A DNA stretch of 64,000 nt from Lasiosphaeria ovina (taxonomy: Eukaryota > Ascomycota > Sordariomycetes > Sordariales > Lasiosphaeriaceae). Position numbers and translations under genes: made by a program. This document shows, in pieces, positions 21,312 to 33,901 of this stretch. Below the pieces are notes generated by a model, which saw only the letters and a program-made list of their open reading frames with translations, was not told the origin of the DNA and ran no database searches. The first letter of the stretch is position 1. Each line of letters starts with the position of its first letter. The stretch lies in contig JAULSN010000005.1 of NCBI GenBank assembly GCA_033439765.1, positions 3,673,001 to 3,737,000 of the forward strand, given 5' to 3'.

Positions 21312-24300
21312 TGGCGCGGTGCTGCTAGGGCAGATGAGCTATGCTCGGGGGGGCCGGATTGGCGAGCGCTCAGGTGTGGCGTGTCAGGGCAAAAAAGGTG
21401 ATCAATCTGGAATTGGCGATCCAAGAGGAAACAATCAAATAGGGTAGGATGCTGCGGGTGTAGGGAAGACGACCAAAGCTAGGTTTGTCGGGCGCGGCTA
21501 GGTAATTGTTTTGATGACCTAATAGGTGAGAGATGAGGTATGTGGCGTGCTGGAGGATAGCGAAATCGTCCACACTAGACGGAGAGAGGAGAAATGACTT
21601 GGGAGACCGGACTCGAGCGAGACCTCACGTCGAAGGGAGGGTTAAAAAAGACCTTCGTGCGTGAAGCAAAAAGAGGAAAGAACGAGGGGAGGGGAGTGGG
21701 CGGCAGGTGTATTTCAACCTTTCCGTGGTGGGTGAGCTCTTTCCGGCCAAAACGAAAGTCAATCCTTTCCCGTACCGCACACACACTCTCTCTCTTGCTA
21801 GCTACGATGGCACAGTGTGCTGCTGGATGCCGTACGCCCAGGCAACGGACCTTCCTTTGCTCTCCACGGCCTGGAAATAGTGGGGCAACCACACCTAAAC
21901 AGAGCGAGGGCGAGGGCGGGCACTGAGCAAGAGCAGCCGGAGTCGAGCACGGCTCCACGCGGTGGACAGTGCGCGCCTCCACCCGGACTGTCCTAGAATC
22001 AAACAGTTTGCCAACGTCGGCGCCAGGTCGGTGTCTTTGCCATCCCAATTGACACTGTCCCTGTTCAGTAAGGGTTGAATGTGATTGCCATCCTCCGCGA
22101 CCAAGCGATTGGCAGGCCACCCCGGCTCACGAAAAGCGGGTTCGCCCAGGCGCAGGTCACAATCACCAGGAAGCTACCTGGCCCACGCAATGAGAGCAAG
22201 TACCGGCGCCCCACCTTCCGCGGGGCCCTCGCACTGAGAAGGTTGCAATCTCGGCCGGCGAGGTACCTGGCAAGGGCTCCCCGCCATGGTACCATGCCGC
22301 TTCTTCGCAGAAGTCGCGAAAGGTGCCTGCGGGATTTTTGGGCGGCCCATCCGCGATTCCGCGTGGGTTGCTCACCCTGCTCTTGCTTAATTTTTTTGGG
22401 CTCCTCTACCAAATGGCGACAGAGGCATTGAAAATTTATGACTGCTAGGTAAGATCTTCGCTATTACTAGACGCGCTTCTATCCGACGGTAGAAAGTCAC
22501 CTCGCACGAAGCTCTAACTGCCTCGCGCGAACCCAATTGGTGCAACCGCGTCCTCCGGAACGTTGCTCTTCACCCACGTAAAGTGATAAAAGTAGAAGCT
22601 CCTACCCCGACCCTAGGTCGTCGAAGCTCTCTTCGCGGCTTCCTTGGCAAAGCGGCGGGCCACAAGCTTTGAAGGTTTGGCCAGTTCGTCATGGGCCAGA
22701 AAGCTGGGGTACGCCCGACACCCATGCATGCCGTCCGAGTGTTCTAACTGGCCAGTCACACCCCAAAATTTACTGTTATCTGGTTGGAGGCCATAGCTCC
22801 ACCCCCTGCTCTGTTCTGCTGTGTAAGAAACAACAATGGACTGGAGCGGGACTCGCCAAACAGATTTGGCCCATCCCCCACGGGGCTTGAGGTGTGTCGA
22901 GGTCAGAGTCAACGGCGCACGCGATTCCGTCGCTTTTGCCATTCGCCTCCGTCTCTGCGGCGGTGGCACGGTATGTGCGGTACGGTGCGGTGCGGTGCGG
23001 TCAAAGGGTCTCGAGGGGGCCATTGATTGGTGTGGGCCCGAAACTTGTCCATTCACCGGATGATGGATCCACGAGCCATTTGTTTCTCGCCTGCCTTTGG
23101 ACGACGACGTGAAATTCTATAGTGCCGCCTGCCAACTGCAGCCGGAGTGCGTCTTGCTACTCTCATGCTGCCAGCCGTGCAGCCCTATCTAGCTTGATGC
23201 AAATATTTCCTCTCGCCCATTGATGCCGCAAAGTCTGATCTATCTCGAGACATATTTGCCGCCTTGGAATCTTTTTTTTTTCGGAGCTTGAGCGCCGTCC
23301 GAGTCTCTTCGCTGGTCCCGGGACAAGACAATGGGGAAAAGTATGAGGGGGCTGCCGAATGACCTTGGTCGGCCGAGACGGTCACGGCGCTGCAGCAGTG
23401 TCGTGCGTGATTCCTCCTACGTCATTTACACACCCTCCAGGAACGATTCAAGTCAGCGCCTCACAGCTTCCCTGCAGCACAGGCCACGCCGAAAGTCGTT
23501 GTAAGCCCGACCTTCCCGAAGCCCTATCAAAAAAAAATTTATTCGGGGCGCCTCGCCGGTCGGTTTCGCCGGGGATGTAGACGGGATTTCCCTGCGACAC
23601 TATTCCCGCCAAAGACGGCCTTAAATGTGAATACCTATTAATACAGAGGGGTGAACCCTGGAGAAGCGTTTTTGCCTTGCACACGACTCCCAGTCCCCCA
23701 TACTGTATGGTCTAGAAGCCGCCGAGAGCCAGTGCCGACTGTGGCTGTTTCCCCGTCTCGCGGCAACCCGCGCAGACCCAGGCCAAGCAGAATCGGAATG
23801 ATTATACAATTTGAGCCTCAATGGCAAGCCACCGTGCGTGATGATCTCCGATGGTCCCGTGTCCTGCGAGATGTCCTCTTTGGCGACCGTTTCAGCATAC
23901 CAAGACGGGTGCATCGTCTTGGTGCGACCGTGCCTAGACTTATAGATTTGGCCAGTGCTCGTCCAAGGCTACTTGGCACCTTGGATAAGATTGTGATCGG
24001 AGGACAAGTCGGGCAAACGGACAATTACTATTTCGGACCTGGGAATATTATCGCCAGCCGCCGTATAACATCAGCATCCGCAAGAGCGGCGTTACGACGT
24101 TTAGTTTGTCAGGGCAAGTCAGCACACGACCTCTGTCCTCCTCCATACAGACGCGGCGTGGGAACGGGCGGAATGCAACGGCACACTGCTGCCGAGTCTG
24201 TCTGACAGCTCAGGGTTCTCGTCTGCGGGTGGTTCCGGAACAGTGCATCTAAAATCTGAATCGCGGGACGCCCGCAAAGGACGACGTTGTAGTATGAGGG

Positions 24301-27300
24301 ATTCTCTCCTCCCCTCCCCCCATCAAAAAAAAACCCACAAGTCCCACGCGATATTATGCCGCAAATAGCGGTCTGCATACTAGGGCGAAAGATTCTAGAA
24401 TCTCTATGATTCTTCAGCGCAATTGTCGTTGTTGCAAAGTTTCCACCACAGAGCTTGTTTGCAGCGGGGCACCCACTCCCAAACGCCACATCCCATGTGC
24501 ATATCTCCATGTAGCCCGTTCTCGCTGCGGGGACTGACATCGAGCTGGAATCGCATTGATCAATCCGTATTTGGGTAGTGTAAACAACATTCCGTGAATA
24601 GGAAAACAAACCGTAACTGAGTTGGTCCTGATGGAGTGCGATACGGCGCGAGGCCAGGGCCGTAAGCCGTTGCGACGAAGTATGGAGGCATGGTACCTTG
24701 CCGAGCTAGCCAGCCAGCCAGCGCGCCGCTATCGCCCTGCACGATGCGATAGCGGGAGCGTGTTCCAGCGGGGTCTGCCGTTTGGCCGCTCTGGCCCGGG
24801 GAGGCAAAGCACTGAGTCTCGGCTGCTCCATTGCGCTCGCCGCTGACCTCGGCTCTTGACCGAGCAAAGGCGGTGTTATGGTAGACAACCCCGGCTGGGA
24901 GACGGGACCTTTGCCATGGCAACCGGTGGAGGCGGGCCGCGCGACTCGCGCTCGTCGTCGAGAGGCGATCGTCGCCGTCGCCGGCTGCTGTCCGTGTGTC
25001 TACGACCCTTACGCGGTGGCGGCGAGGGTGAGGCAGGCGGGCGAGAGCGGGACCGGCTAAGAACAGCCAATGCCAAGGTCGGAAATCGATAAATCGGAGA
25101 ATCCCAGAGGCTCAAAAGCGTGGAATCGATCAGAAAAGTCGCCTACCTATTGCGTGACTAGCGCACGAGCCACCCGCGAGTTAATTCCTGGGGGCCTAAG
25201 CTTTTGGGCAAAGAGCCTGGAGCCGCCGCCTGCAGGCAACAAGTGGCATGCATGCTGCGGCAAAAGAAATCGCTCTCCCACGCGCACCCCTGCGTTTCTC
25301 CACCGTGGGGTCGCTGCAAGCCTGCAATGCATCGGTGAAGGCTCATCATCCGGCTTTTGTTTTTTTTTGTCGGCCAGCGAGAGCCAATTTCCCAGAATGG
25401 AGTCTCTCTCAAAGTTCAGCTTCATGCCGGACATCCTCGGATATTGCCCATCGTATCAAATACTAACAAAGCCGGCTCCGTTATCTCCTCCATCGTCTCC
25501 TCCATCGATAATTTGGGGGTACGACAACAAGGAGAGACCAGAGGGTGGGAAATTTACAGCGCAGCAGCATGAACATTGCCCATCTCGCTTCTATAATCCC
25601 CAGCGACCCCCACCTCTCATTTCGCCCCTTCGCGCTGAGCCGCGAGACGCACGATCGAAATCGAAATCGAATCGCGAACGGCCGGTTCTGTGGGGTGCAC
25701 TCTTTGTCGCCAAAAAAGCCAAATCCAGCTTATTAGCCTACATTCCCCCAACGTCCATCTAAAAAGTTTTGAAACACGCCCACCCGGGAGAATGAACGAA
25801 ACGAAACAAACTATACCAATTTTTTTTATTCCATCGTGTCCGGTTCTCTACGACGGATTGCCCCATACTCTATCCCATTCTCTCGCTCGACACGCCGTTG
25901 CTCGTCCGTCCCGTCCCGTCCCCCAAAACTCCCCTCTCCATTGGTTCGGCCTACACGGAGCAGTGGCCGAGCCAAGCCCCGGGAGTAACACTCTGATCGC
26001 TCATGTCTCTGTCGATCCTGTCTTGGCCAAGTCGCCGGGCTCCAATGACTAAGACAACACTCTCGTTGTTCTGGCACTCGATGCATGCAAGAAAGGGAAG
26101 GTGAGTACACATACACGTAACCTTCAGGCGCAGCAGCCGCTGCACCCAGGGCCCAGCCGAGCCCAGCCCGTCAGATCACTTGGCCCAGAACCTTATGCTC
26201 GTCCAAATGTCCTCATCGCGGTCCCTTTTTTTCCACCTTGGCCCAGACCCTCGAATTACCCTTCCGTTGGGATTGGGAAAAAGAGGATGCCCAGCATGGG
26301 CCCCGAGTTTATTTTAGCTGGACCCCGAGTTTAGGTGAAACAGCCGCGGACAGAAACCTTGGCTGTGCCTCCTTCGTGTTCTTTTTGATCATGATCTGAG
26401 CTTTCTTGCACAAATCCCCCTCTTGGTGTCTGTCTTCGTTTGCTGTATATCTTGGCAATGTTTTGGGATGGGATGACAAGACGGGAAGTGGTTCCTTTCG
26501 GTTCCTTGTGCCACGTCGCTGCAGAGAGATGATAGAGACAGAGAGAGGCGTAGAGAGGCACAGCCGTACCCAAATTTGAGAGCGGTCGCTGCGGTAAAAC
26601 AGCCACCGTCAGAGAGCTCGTTGCCGGTCCGTGGCTCAGAATGAGACTTGAACTGATGCGCGGTCATTGGATGGATTGGAGTAAGCCGGGCTGGCTCGCT
26701 GACCTTACCTCACCGACTGTATGTTTGTTGTCTGTCCACTTGACTGTGTTGAAACTTGACAGGGGGTTTTGCTCTTTTGTTTACATTCATTCTAATCCGA
26801 TTGCTTTCCCAAACCTCTGTCGGTTTGTTTCCCGTTTGAGGCAGTGGGTACCTCTCTAAAAGGTTACGCAGGGCCCAGACTTTGGGTTTCGTTCCTTGTC
26901 CCATTTTCATGTCGCACGGTGTTGAATCCCCCTCGCCGCCCATGGAACTAGCTAGAGTGCCAAGCTGTGTCTCGGCAACTTCTGTGTTGCCTGGCCCCCT
27001 TTCATCATCTGATGTTGTTGCTGGCCTGGCCTGGCCTGGCCGCGGAGCCGGACACCGGGCACATTCCTCTTTCGCTGTAAGCCAAGTACGGGCCAGTCTT
27101 TGTAGATGCGGCAGCCAGATCACTCTCCGCATGCCAACCATGTGTAATAAACACCTTGTCTATGAATCATTATGCACACTTGTCGGGGTTTATCCTGCAC
27201 GGAGATTTTCCTTGGCTGTTAGTTCCCGGCCGCTTGGCTCGGCTCGGCTCCTCGCGGCTGGCTAGCTGGCTTGGCTTTGGCTTTTATATTGAGAAGGTTT

Positions 27301-27939
27301 GTTCGTCTTGTCAGAAGCGTCTTCCCACATTGAACTATAAGCAAACTTGGGGCCTGATATAGCTTTGACGAGTATTGCCGGTGAATAATAAGTAAGTAGG
27401 GCTTTGGCATTTCTATACGATTTCTTAGCTGCGGGCATTTCTATCAGGCCTGAACGCAAATGCTAAAAGCCGGTCTAGAGTATCATGAACTATGTCGATG
27501 ATTGATATCTCCACATTAGGGGTTTGGCAGCTAGGGTCTAAAGTGGTTGCATTAAATCTGCTCGCGACCCGTCTCTTCCGTGGTGGAAATTGCACTAGAG
27601 AAATTATATTCCGTAGTCAGGGGCAAATGGACCCCCTAGGGGAACCCAGAGACGACGTAATGCACGCCGCACGTAGCTTATATTCTTATCTCCTCTGCCA
27701 TTGAGGGCCAGCCAGAGCCAGGACTGCTGATACCCACATCATGGAGAGAGAAAAAAATGACAGTTCGATCAAGAAGCCGAGATCCGGAAGGTATGGAGTC
27801 TCGCTAGTACCTATGGAACCCACGAGCTACAGTCCCTGCCGGCCGTAGTTTATGGTTCGCGGGATCCTCTGTGGCAGGCATTTGCTGTTCTACAACTTTG
27901 CCCGGCCTCGTCAACATCAAGATCCAGGCATCAAACACA
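21312..27939. other. Gene-poor region upstream of PMA1
   Basis: About 6.6 kb with no ORF resembling a known protein; the longest (230 codons at 25070-25762) is low complexity and unsupported. The first kilobase is the PMA1 promoter and leader. GGTGC repeats occur near 22980-23005. The stretch is moderately GC-rich and not RIP-like. It may contain unannotated non-coding transcripts, which I cannot see. Confidence 0.5.
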
Positions 27940-28024
27940 GCGTGAGTGGTTTAGTGGTAAAATCCATCGTTGCCATCCGCAAGATTACCTCGATGGGTCC
28001 CGTGTTCGATTCACGGCTCACGCA
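27940..28024 (+). tRNA. tRNA-Gly (GCC) with 14-nt intron
   Basis: The 7-bp acceptor stem GCGTGAG (27940-27946) pairs perfectly with CTCACGC (28017-28023), with discriminator A at 28024. The D-arm region GTGGTTTAGTGGTAAAAT includes the A box. The anticodon stem is CATCG/CGATG with loop TTGCCA..T, giving anticodon GCC. A 14-nt intron (TCCGCAAGATTACC) follows the base after the anticodon, the canonical tRNA intron position. T-arm is CCGTG-TTCGATT-CACGG. Confidence 0.93.
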
Positions 28025-30866
28025 TTGCTTCCTATCTTTTTGCCCTTCAAGCCTTCTTTCCGCCGCAGGACGTAACTGACCATGCGTGTCTTTGGTGCGC
28101 TGATGGGCGGTGCGCTGCGAGGGCAGTTCGTGGCCTACATACAGGGAGCGTTTTTTAACTGCCAGAGCGCCACCGTTTTCGGGTCTGTTGTCTTTGCCCT
28201 GGCGTAAAACACTAGCTCGAGGACATCAGTCTTTTTGGCACCTAATTTGAGTTCCTAAATACTATGTAAGCTACGTTTGCGTCTTAGGCTGAGCTCAGTT
28301 CGGGTTTGGCGTGTTGCTGTTGCGGGAAGAAGCTGCTTCTCATGCCAGGTTGAGACGTTAGTACAAATCCTATTTACAGGCCCCGAGTCTCGCTCAGGGG
28401 CAGATGATACCAGTTTACGCGCGGAGAAGAGTTTATAAAACTATACCCGGCACATGAAGTTGGCAGAGCAAAAGAGATATCGACGCAACTTCGCGTTCAA
28501 CTTTATTAAAACTTGCCCCTGTAGTCTCGAGACCTCATGTTTGCCGGTCTAAGTAGAGAGTTGACTACCAGCTTGAACACCGAGGTTGTTGAGGCCACAG
28601 CACTAAACTCTTAGCTCGATATATCCGATGTTGTGGATTAGAGAGAAACGCCAGCCGAGGAAGGCAGTTGCCAGTGGTTCCAGAATCAAGCCTCAGAGCA
28701 ATAGCCAATGTAAAGTCAAATTGACATGCCAATCTTACCTAATAATCGCTAGACTTTCGAGCAAAGTACCCTGGGGTATCCGACAGCAAGATTTGGACAA
28801 TCCAACAGATACATTTTCCGTCTGGAAACCCAGATCCGTAGCTCGGCACGGCGAGACCGAGTTGCCAAAACTCGTCTAAGGCATAAGCGGCTTTTATCTG
28901 CGGTCAGCTGGCTTCTTTTGTAGCAACCTTCTTTTTAGGTTGCCTCGTATGAGCCATATTCCAAGACTCCATAGCCTGTGGATTGGAGCGGCTATGGAGG
29001 AGCCATCTGACCCTTTCTAGAGTACGCTTTCTCTTCAAGGCCTTGGTTTGGGCGTGACCGCCATCACTCAGCAGGCTATCTCAGCTCCTCCACTGGGCAC
29101 GTTCTTGGTAGATAATATCCCCAGGGAATGTACTTCCTGGCGTTGCCGAAGGTGCAATGCGTAAACGTGGCTTTCGGGGCTTTGACAAGAAAAATCCGTA
29201 AGGGCAAATTAGGATACGAACGCACGAAAGTGAAGGACACAAATTAATGTATCTGGGTCAAATTGAACTTACTTACTTCCTAGGTTCTTCACTAGGGCAA
29301 GAAGCTAGAAAAAAGACGCCACCAGTTTGATCACAAGCAGGAGGCAAAGCCTCGAATAAAGCGAAGCTCTTAGCTGGGTTGCTTAGATTTCTATCTTTTC
29401 GACACCCCTGGCGAGGTATCCGGGTCGTGATACGAACTCTCTCAAACCCATGACTGTATTCCAAGAAAACAAGAAAAAAAGGAAAATAACTAGGGCAAAG
29501 GGCAAAGAAAGCGAACACCTGAGTTGAAACAGTGACAAATATTGTGAAGATAGAACCAAAATGACATTACTAGAATGTGTTACTCCAACCAACCAACTAC
29601 CGCGTTATCGACACATACATGCAACAATAATATAACGCCAATAAGCCTGCCTCTACGAGGGGGGAAGCAGTTCCAAGAGGTAGAGCCAACGAAAGAAAAC
29701 CGTGATAGAAAAGAAAGATAAAGAAATAGTGTAGAGATAACCGCTGCTCGTCAAGAGGGTTCACCCCTTTAGTCAACCGGAGTTCTGAGCCTTGACGAGT
29801 ATATGAACGTGCATGTCAAGCAAGCAGCAGTATATTCACCCAGCAAAAAGCAACGATACAAAACTAGTTGCTCGTGGGCTTCGCTCCCCTTCATAAGTAA
29901 TGAGCATAAATCCTCCTGCACGGCAGAAACTCCGCGATCTCATGCGTATGAGTCAGGACTCCGACGGAACCGCCCGGCTAAACAGGCTGGACAGTCAAGT
30001 GGTCAGGTCAAGGCAGACGGACAACAGCTTGACAGACAAAAGCGTGGTAGACAGCTTGACAGGCAGCAACTTGACAGATAACAGCCCGACCGACTACAGC
30101 GTGGCAGACAGGCATACGGACGGGACACACATACAATAGTTAAATGAAGATAGCTACCTAGGTAGGTAGCTAGAGAGAAACACAGCCAGGTAACCAAACG
30201 GCGTCGCACCTTGCAGACTCAAAGCCCCCGAGTTTGGGATCATATTCCAGCCTGCTACGAAACCCGTAACCGAGAAACCACCCTACCCCTATCAAGAGCA
30301 GAAGAGTTGAACCGGACAACAGCAACAACAACACAAACACGAGGACTCGAAACGGCTTCGACGCAATATCAAACAGCACACACCAACAAACACGAACAAG
30401 ACAGGCACACACACATAGACAGAATCTCAGCACCAGCAACGGATGCAGTCTATTTCCCAGGCAGTACGCCAAAGTAAGGCAAGGTAGGTAGATACGGAAT
30501 ACCTGTCTAGCCTTTATAAACCTGAGGTAGATGGCATCTCTCTCTCTCTCCCTCACACACACATAGAGAGACAATCACACACCAAAATTCCACACGGCCC
30601 ACGTATTGGTGTAATTCTCCATCAAAGGATGCACACAACGAGCCAGACAGAGACAAACACAACAAGGAGAGAAACAAGAAATTAGATAAAAATCTGTTTA
30701 AAACTGGAGATAGGCCGGTATGGTATAGCATAGGGAGCAGACACAAATAGATGAAAAAGAAAATTGACCAAAACAAGCCAAGCCAAGCCAAGCCTAGATG
30801 AGAAAACAAGTAGTCCTGCCCTACACAGTTATCCCTCTCCCCTGAAAAACAAAAAAACGCCGTCGC
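28025..30866. other. Intergenic, tRNA-Gly to YHM2 3' end
   Basis: No supported gene. It includes an imperfect tandem repeat at about 30020-30080 (units like ACAGCTTGACAG), a palindrome AGCTACCTAGGTAGGTAGCT near 30151-30170, and a (CT)n/(CA)n tract near 30538-30565. The right end is the 3' flank of the carrier gene. Confidence 0.45.
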
Positions 30867-31987
30867 TTAATGCTTCGCAGTGACCTTGTCACCGGTAAGT
30901 TTCTCAACATACGTCTTCGCCCTATAGTTAGGGGAAAAGAGTACAAGTCAGTATGGATATATATATATATATATACATATGGGAAAACACTGTCGGTGGA
31001 CGAGACGAAAAAAAACTCACATGTCGCCCATGGCCACCATGCACACCGTCTGCCAGACGCCCAGGCCGATGCGGGGGGTGACGCCGCGGTACAGGCCCTT
31101 GACGCCGTTGGTCTGGTAGATGTACTTGAACGTGTTGCCGACCGTCATCTTCTTGGGGCGGTTGGGGTCGTCCTTCTTGCTCTGCATCTCGACGCGGATG
31201 ACCTCGATGGGCTGGTTCCAGGCTGAGAGGCCGCCGCCGAGGGCCGAGGCCGTGATCTTCTCGACGGCGCTCAGCTTGTCGCCGTCCTTCTTGCCCGTCA
31301 GGTCGCGGATCCCTTGCTCGGCCAGGCGGCTGAGGCCGAAGCGCGAGCCCCAGTTGGTCATCTGGCGGATGGCCACGGCGTTGACGCCTTTGTTGATGCC
31401 GCGGATGCCCTCGCGGCGGTAGATGCCCATGAAGGTGGCCCAGGTGCCCGGCACCTTCTGGCCCGCCGCCGCCACCTTGTGCTTGGTGATCTCGACCGTC
31501 TTCATGCATGTGCAGAAGCCCATGGTGGCGTACGCCTGCGCAACACCGCCCGTCACGCCGCCCAGGATGCCGCTGCCGAAGTCGTTGGCGCCCGCCGCGC
31601 GCGCATAGTATTCGGCCTCGGACGCGACAAAGAGCAGCACGGCGCCCTTGGTCGACGCCTCGATCCAGGCCCAGGGAATCAAGCCCTGGTAGACTGTGCA
31701 GCGGCGCCAAATGTTAGAGACAGACCGGTGATGGATGTTTATCGCAACTACTCACATCCAAAAACGCCGCCGCGGCTCCAGATGCGGCCCAGGGCCGTGC
31801 TGAAGCCGTCGCCACGGTTGGCAGCCATGGTGGTCTTGATGACCTCCAAGGGCTGGCCGAGGGTGGTGACCTCGAACATGTTGAGGCCGGCACCGAGCAG
31901 CAAGTTGGAGAACTTGATGGGCTTCTTCTCCAGCTTGGCGGGCGGCTCGGGCGCGGGCGCCGAGACGGGGGCGATAATGGCGGACAT
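30867..31987 (-). CDS. yhm2: Mitochondrial citrate/2-oxoglutarate carrier, YHM2 type
   Basis: Inner-membrane antiporter that exports citrate in exchange for 2-oxoglutarate, supplying cytosolic acetyl-CoA and NADPH-linked shuttles. Exons 31987-31756, 31693-31021 and 30921-30867 encode 319 residues (introns 62 and 99 nt). Mitochondrial-carrier signatures: QPLEVIKTTM in repeat 1 and QPIEVIRVEMQ in repeat 3. Repeat 2 has the atypical FCTCMKTVEITKHK that is characteristic of this subfamily. The N-terminal EKKPIKFSNLLLGAGLNMF and C-terminal VEKLTGDKVTAKH closely match Neurospora-type YHM2 proteins. It is followed on the same strand, 1.9 kb upstream, by citrate synthase. Confidence 0.93.
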
Positions 31988-33901
31988 GACGTGGCTGGTG
32001 TTGCTAGTACGGGGGCCCTGACCAAGGGAAGATGGTGCTTCGTCGCGATGTGTGCGTTGAGGGGGGGGAAAGGGAGAAGAGAGAGGGACCGGCGGTACGA
32101 GGCTGGCGGGCTTGGGGTAGCTATGAACTGCGTAGACCTAGGAAGGTAGCGCGAACGGAGAGTACTGTGTACGGATGCGGCACAATGGAACCAATCCAAT
32201 CGGCAGACGAGCGAATCAAGGGAGAGATGGGGGGAGGGAGTGCGTGCGACAGTCGAGTATAGTCGAGTGTCCGTAGACGAGTGGGGCTCCGGCTATCGTT
32301 GAAGGGGAGAGAGGCTGATGCTGATGAGATTGAGATCGGGCTTCGGGAAAGAGGTTCGGGAATCCTTTCTGCGGTCTGCTGCGATGCACGTGTTAGTGTT
32401 AGCGAAACCCAAGCTCCGTCACAGGCAGGATTCAACTGCCCAAAATGGCGAGGCCCGAAGGACAAGCCCGTCTTAGCTAAGAAGCTAGGGACCTTAGGCG
32501 GTCTTGGGGGCCGCGGCCTGCGCCGGCCACCCACGCCGCCTTCGGACGACGAGTGGAATTTGAACTTACATGCAATGCGATGTGTTGTGCCGGTCAGTGG
32601 TCAATGTTCGGGTGGTTATGGAAGTATGCGAATGTTTGAGAGTTTTTGGTTTGGTTTTTGTTGTTGTCGTTGTCTGCCTACCTTAGGTACGTACTGAGGT
32701 GTAGGAGGTCACAGCTTCCTTACCGAGATTCGATCCATAGGTTGATACCAACCGATGGAGATAACCACAGGGGGGTCCTCGGCGATGGGCGTTTGTAGGG
32801 ACGGGCGGGACGGGAATGGGACCTCCCAAACCAGCTTCACCCTCAAAAAAACATCTACCTAAAGAGGTTCTATCTCTAAGCCACTGCTTCTCTCTTTAGA
32901 CCACTAAACCCTAGCCATTTCACTGTTGGAGGGCGGGTTCGTGGACGCGCCACCGCCGCTTCTGTTCTGTTCCTTCGTTTTTTTTTCGTGCAGAGCTCGA
33001 TCGTTCCCGGGCAATCCCCAACACACGCTATCAAAAAAAAGCCAGCTTCGACCTCCCCTGCCAGGTACCTCAACCACCCCCCTCAGCTCCTCAACGCAAA
33101 TCGCTTGGGGAAGATCCATCTGGACAGGCGGACCGAATTTGGGGTAACTGTTGGAGAGCCGATCGATGCCCGCACCCGCCGTCCTCCCACCCCATCTTTA
33201 CCAGCCAAAAGATACATGCATTTGCGGAGAGCTTTCTGTGCAATCGACTGTCGCCATGACATGTTTGAACTCCAAATAAGCAATTGATTACACTCACCTT
33301 GCTTAAACCATCGGCAAGTGGTCGGACTACAAGCTAGGTAGGCGGATTTGGGAGCATTGGACCTGCACACGGAGTACGTGGCTTGCCTCTAGTCTGCTGG
33401 TAGCTGTGTCGCAGGGTGGCCCCAGATGGTCCCTATGCACATCTGGGCCGAGGCCGCTGACAGTCGGCCAGAGGCGAAACGATGGATACTCCCGTAAAGT
33501 GCCCGAGTCGCACCAAGGTTAGCAGTCTTAAGTTGGGAGCCGTCTTCGGAGTCCGACACTTGAACAACGACCCATACTCGAATACTATACCGACATCACA
33601 CTGCAGACATAAAATCTGATTCTTCTGTGGTACAACCCATCTTGTCGCGCGCTAATGAATGAAGTCGCATCTTATTGCAAAACCCCTACTCCTACCGACT
33701 CCCAAAGACTCGGTTACGGACTCGGTAGTGTATCGTACAAAGGCAGTCGACGGCTATTGCTCCGTCTATGCACACCCGCATTGTCACAATACAACCTCTT
33801 GCTGATATCCCATCCATTCTATACCGTAAATAACTGTAGCAACCCATCCCATCGCGCCCAACCCCTAGCCTAGAAACCCCCAAGCGCAGGCCCCTGGTAT
33901 C
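31988..33901. other. Intergenic, YHM2 to citrate synthase
   Basis: Holds the YHM2 promoter and the 3' flank of citrate synthase. ORFs at 32281-32697 and elsewhere are short and resemble nothing known. No repeat of note. Confidence 0.45.

Noticed and set aside
23651..24205. 184-codon ORF upstream of PMA1
   Set aside because: No resemblance to known proteins and composition like its non-coding surroundings.
25070..25762. 230-codon ORF in the gene-poor region
   Set aside because: No family motif, low-complexity segments, and no splice or promoter support; likely chance.
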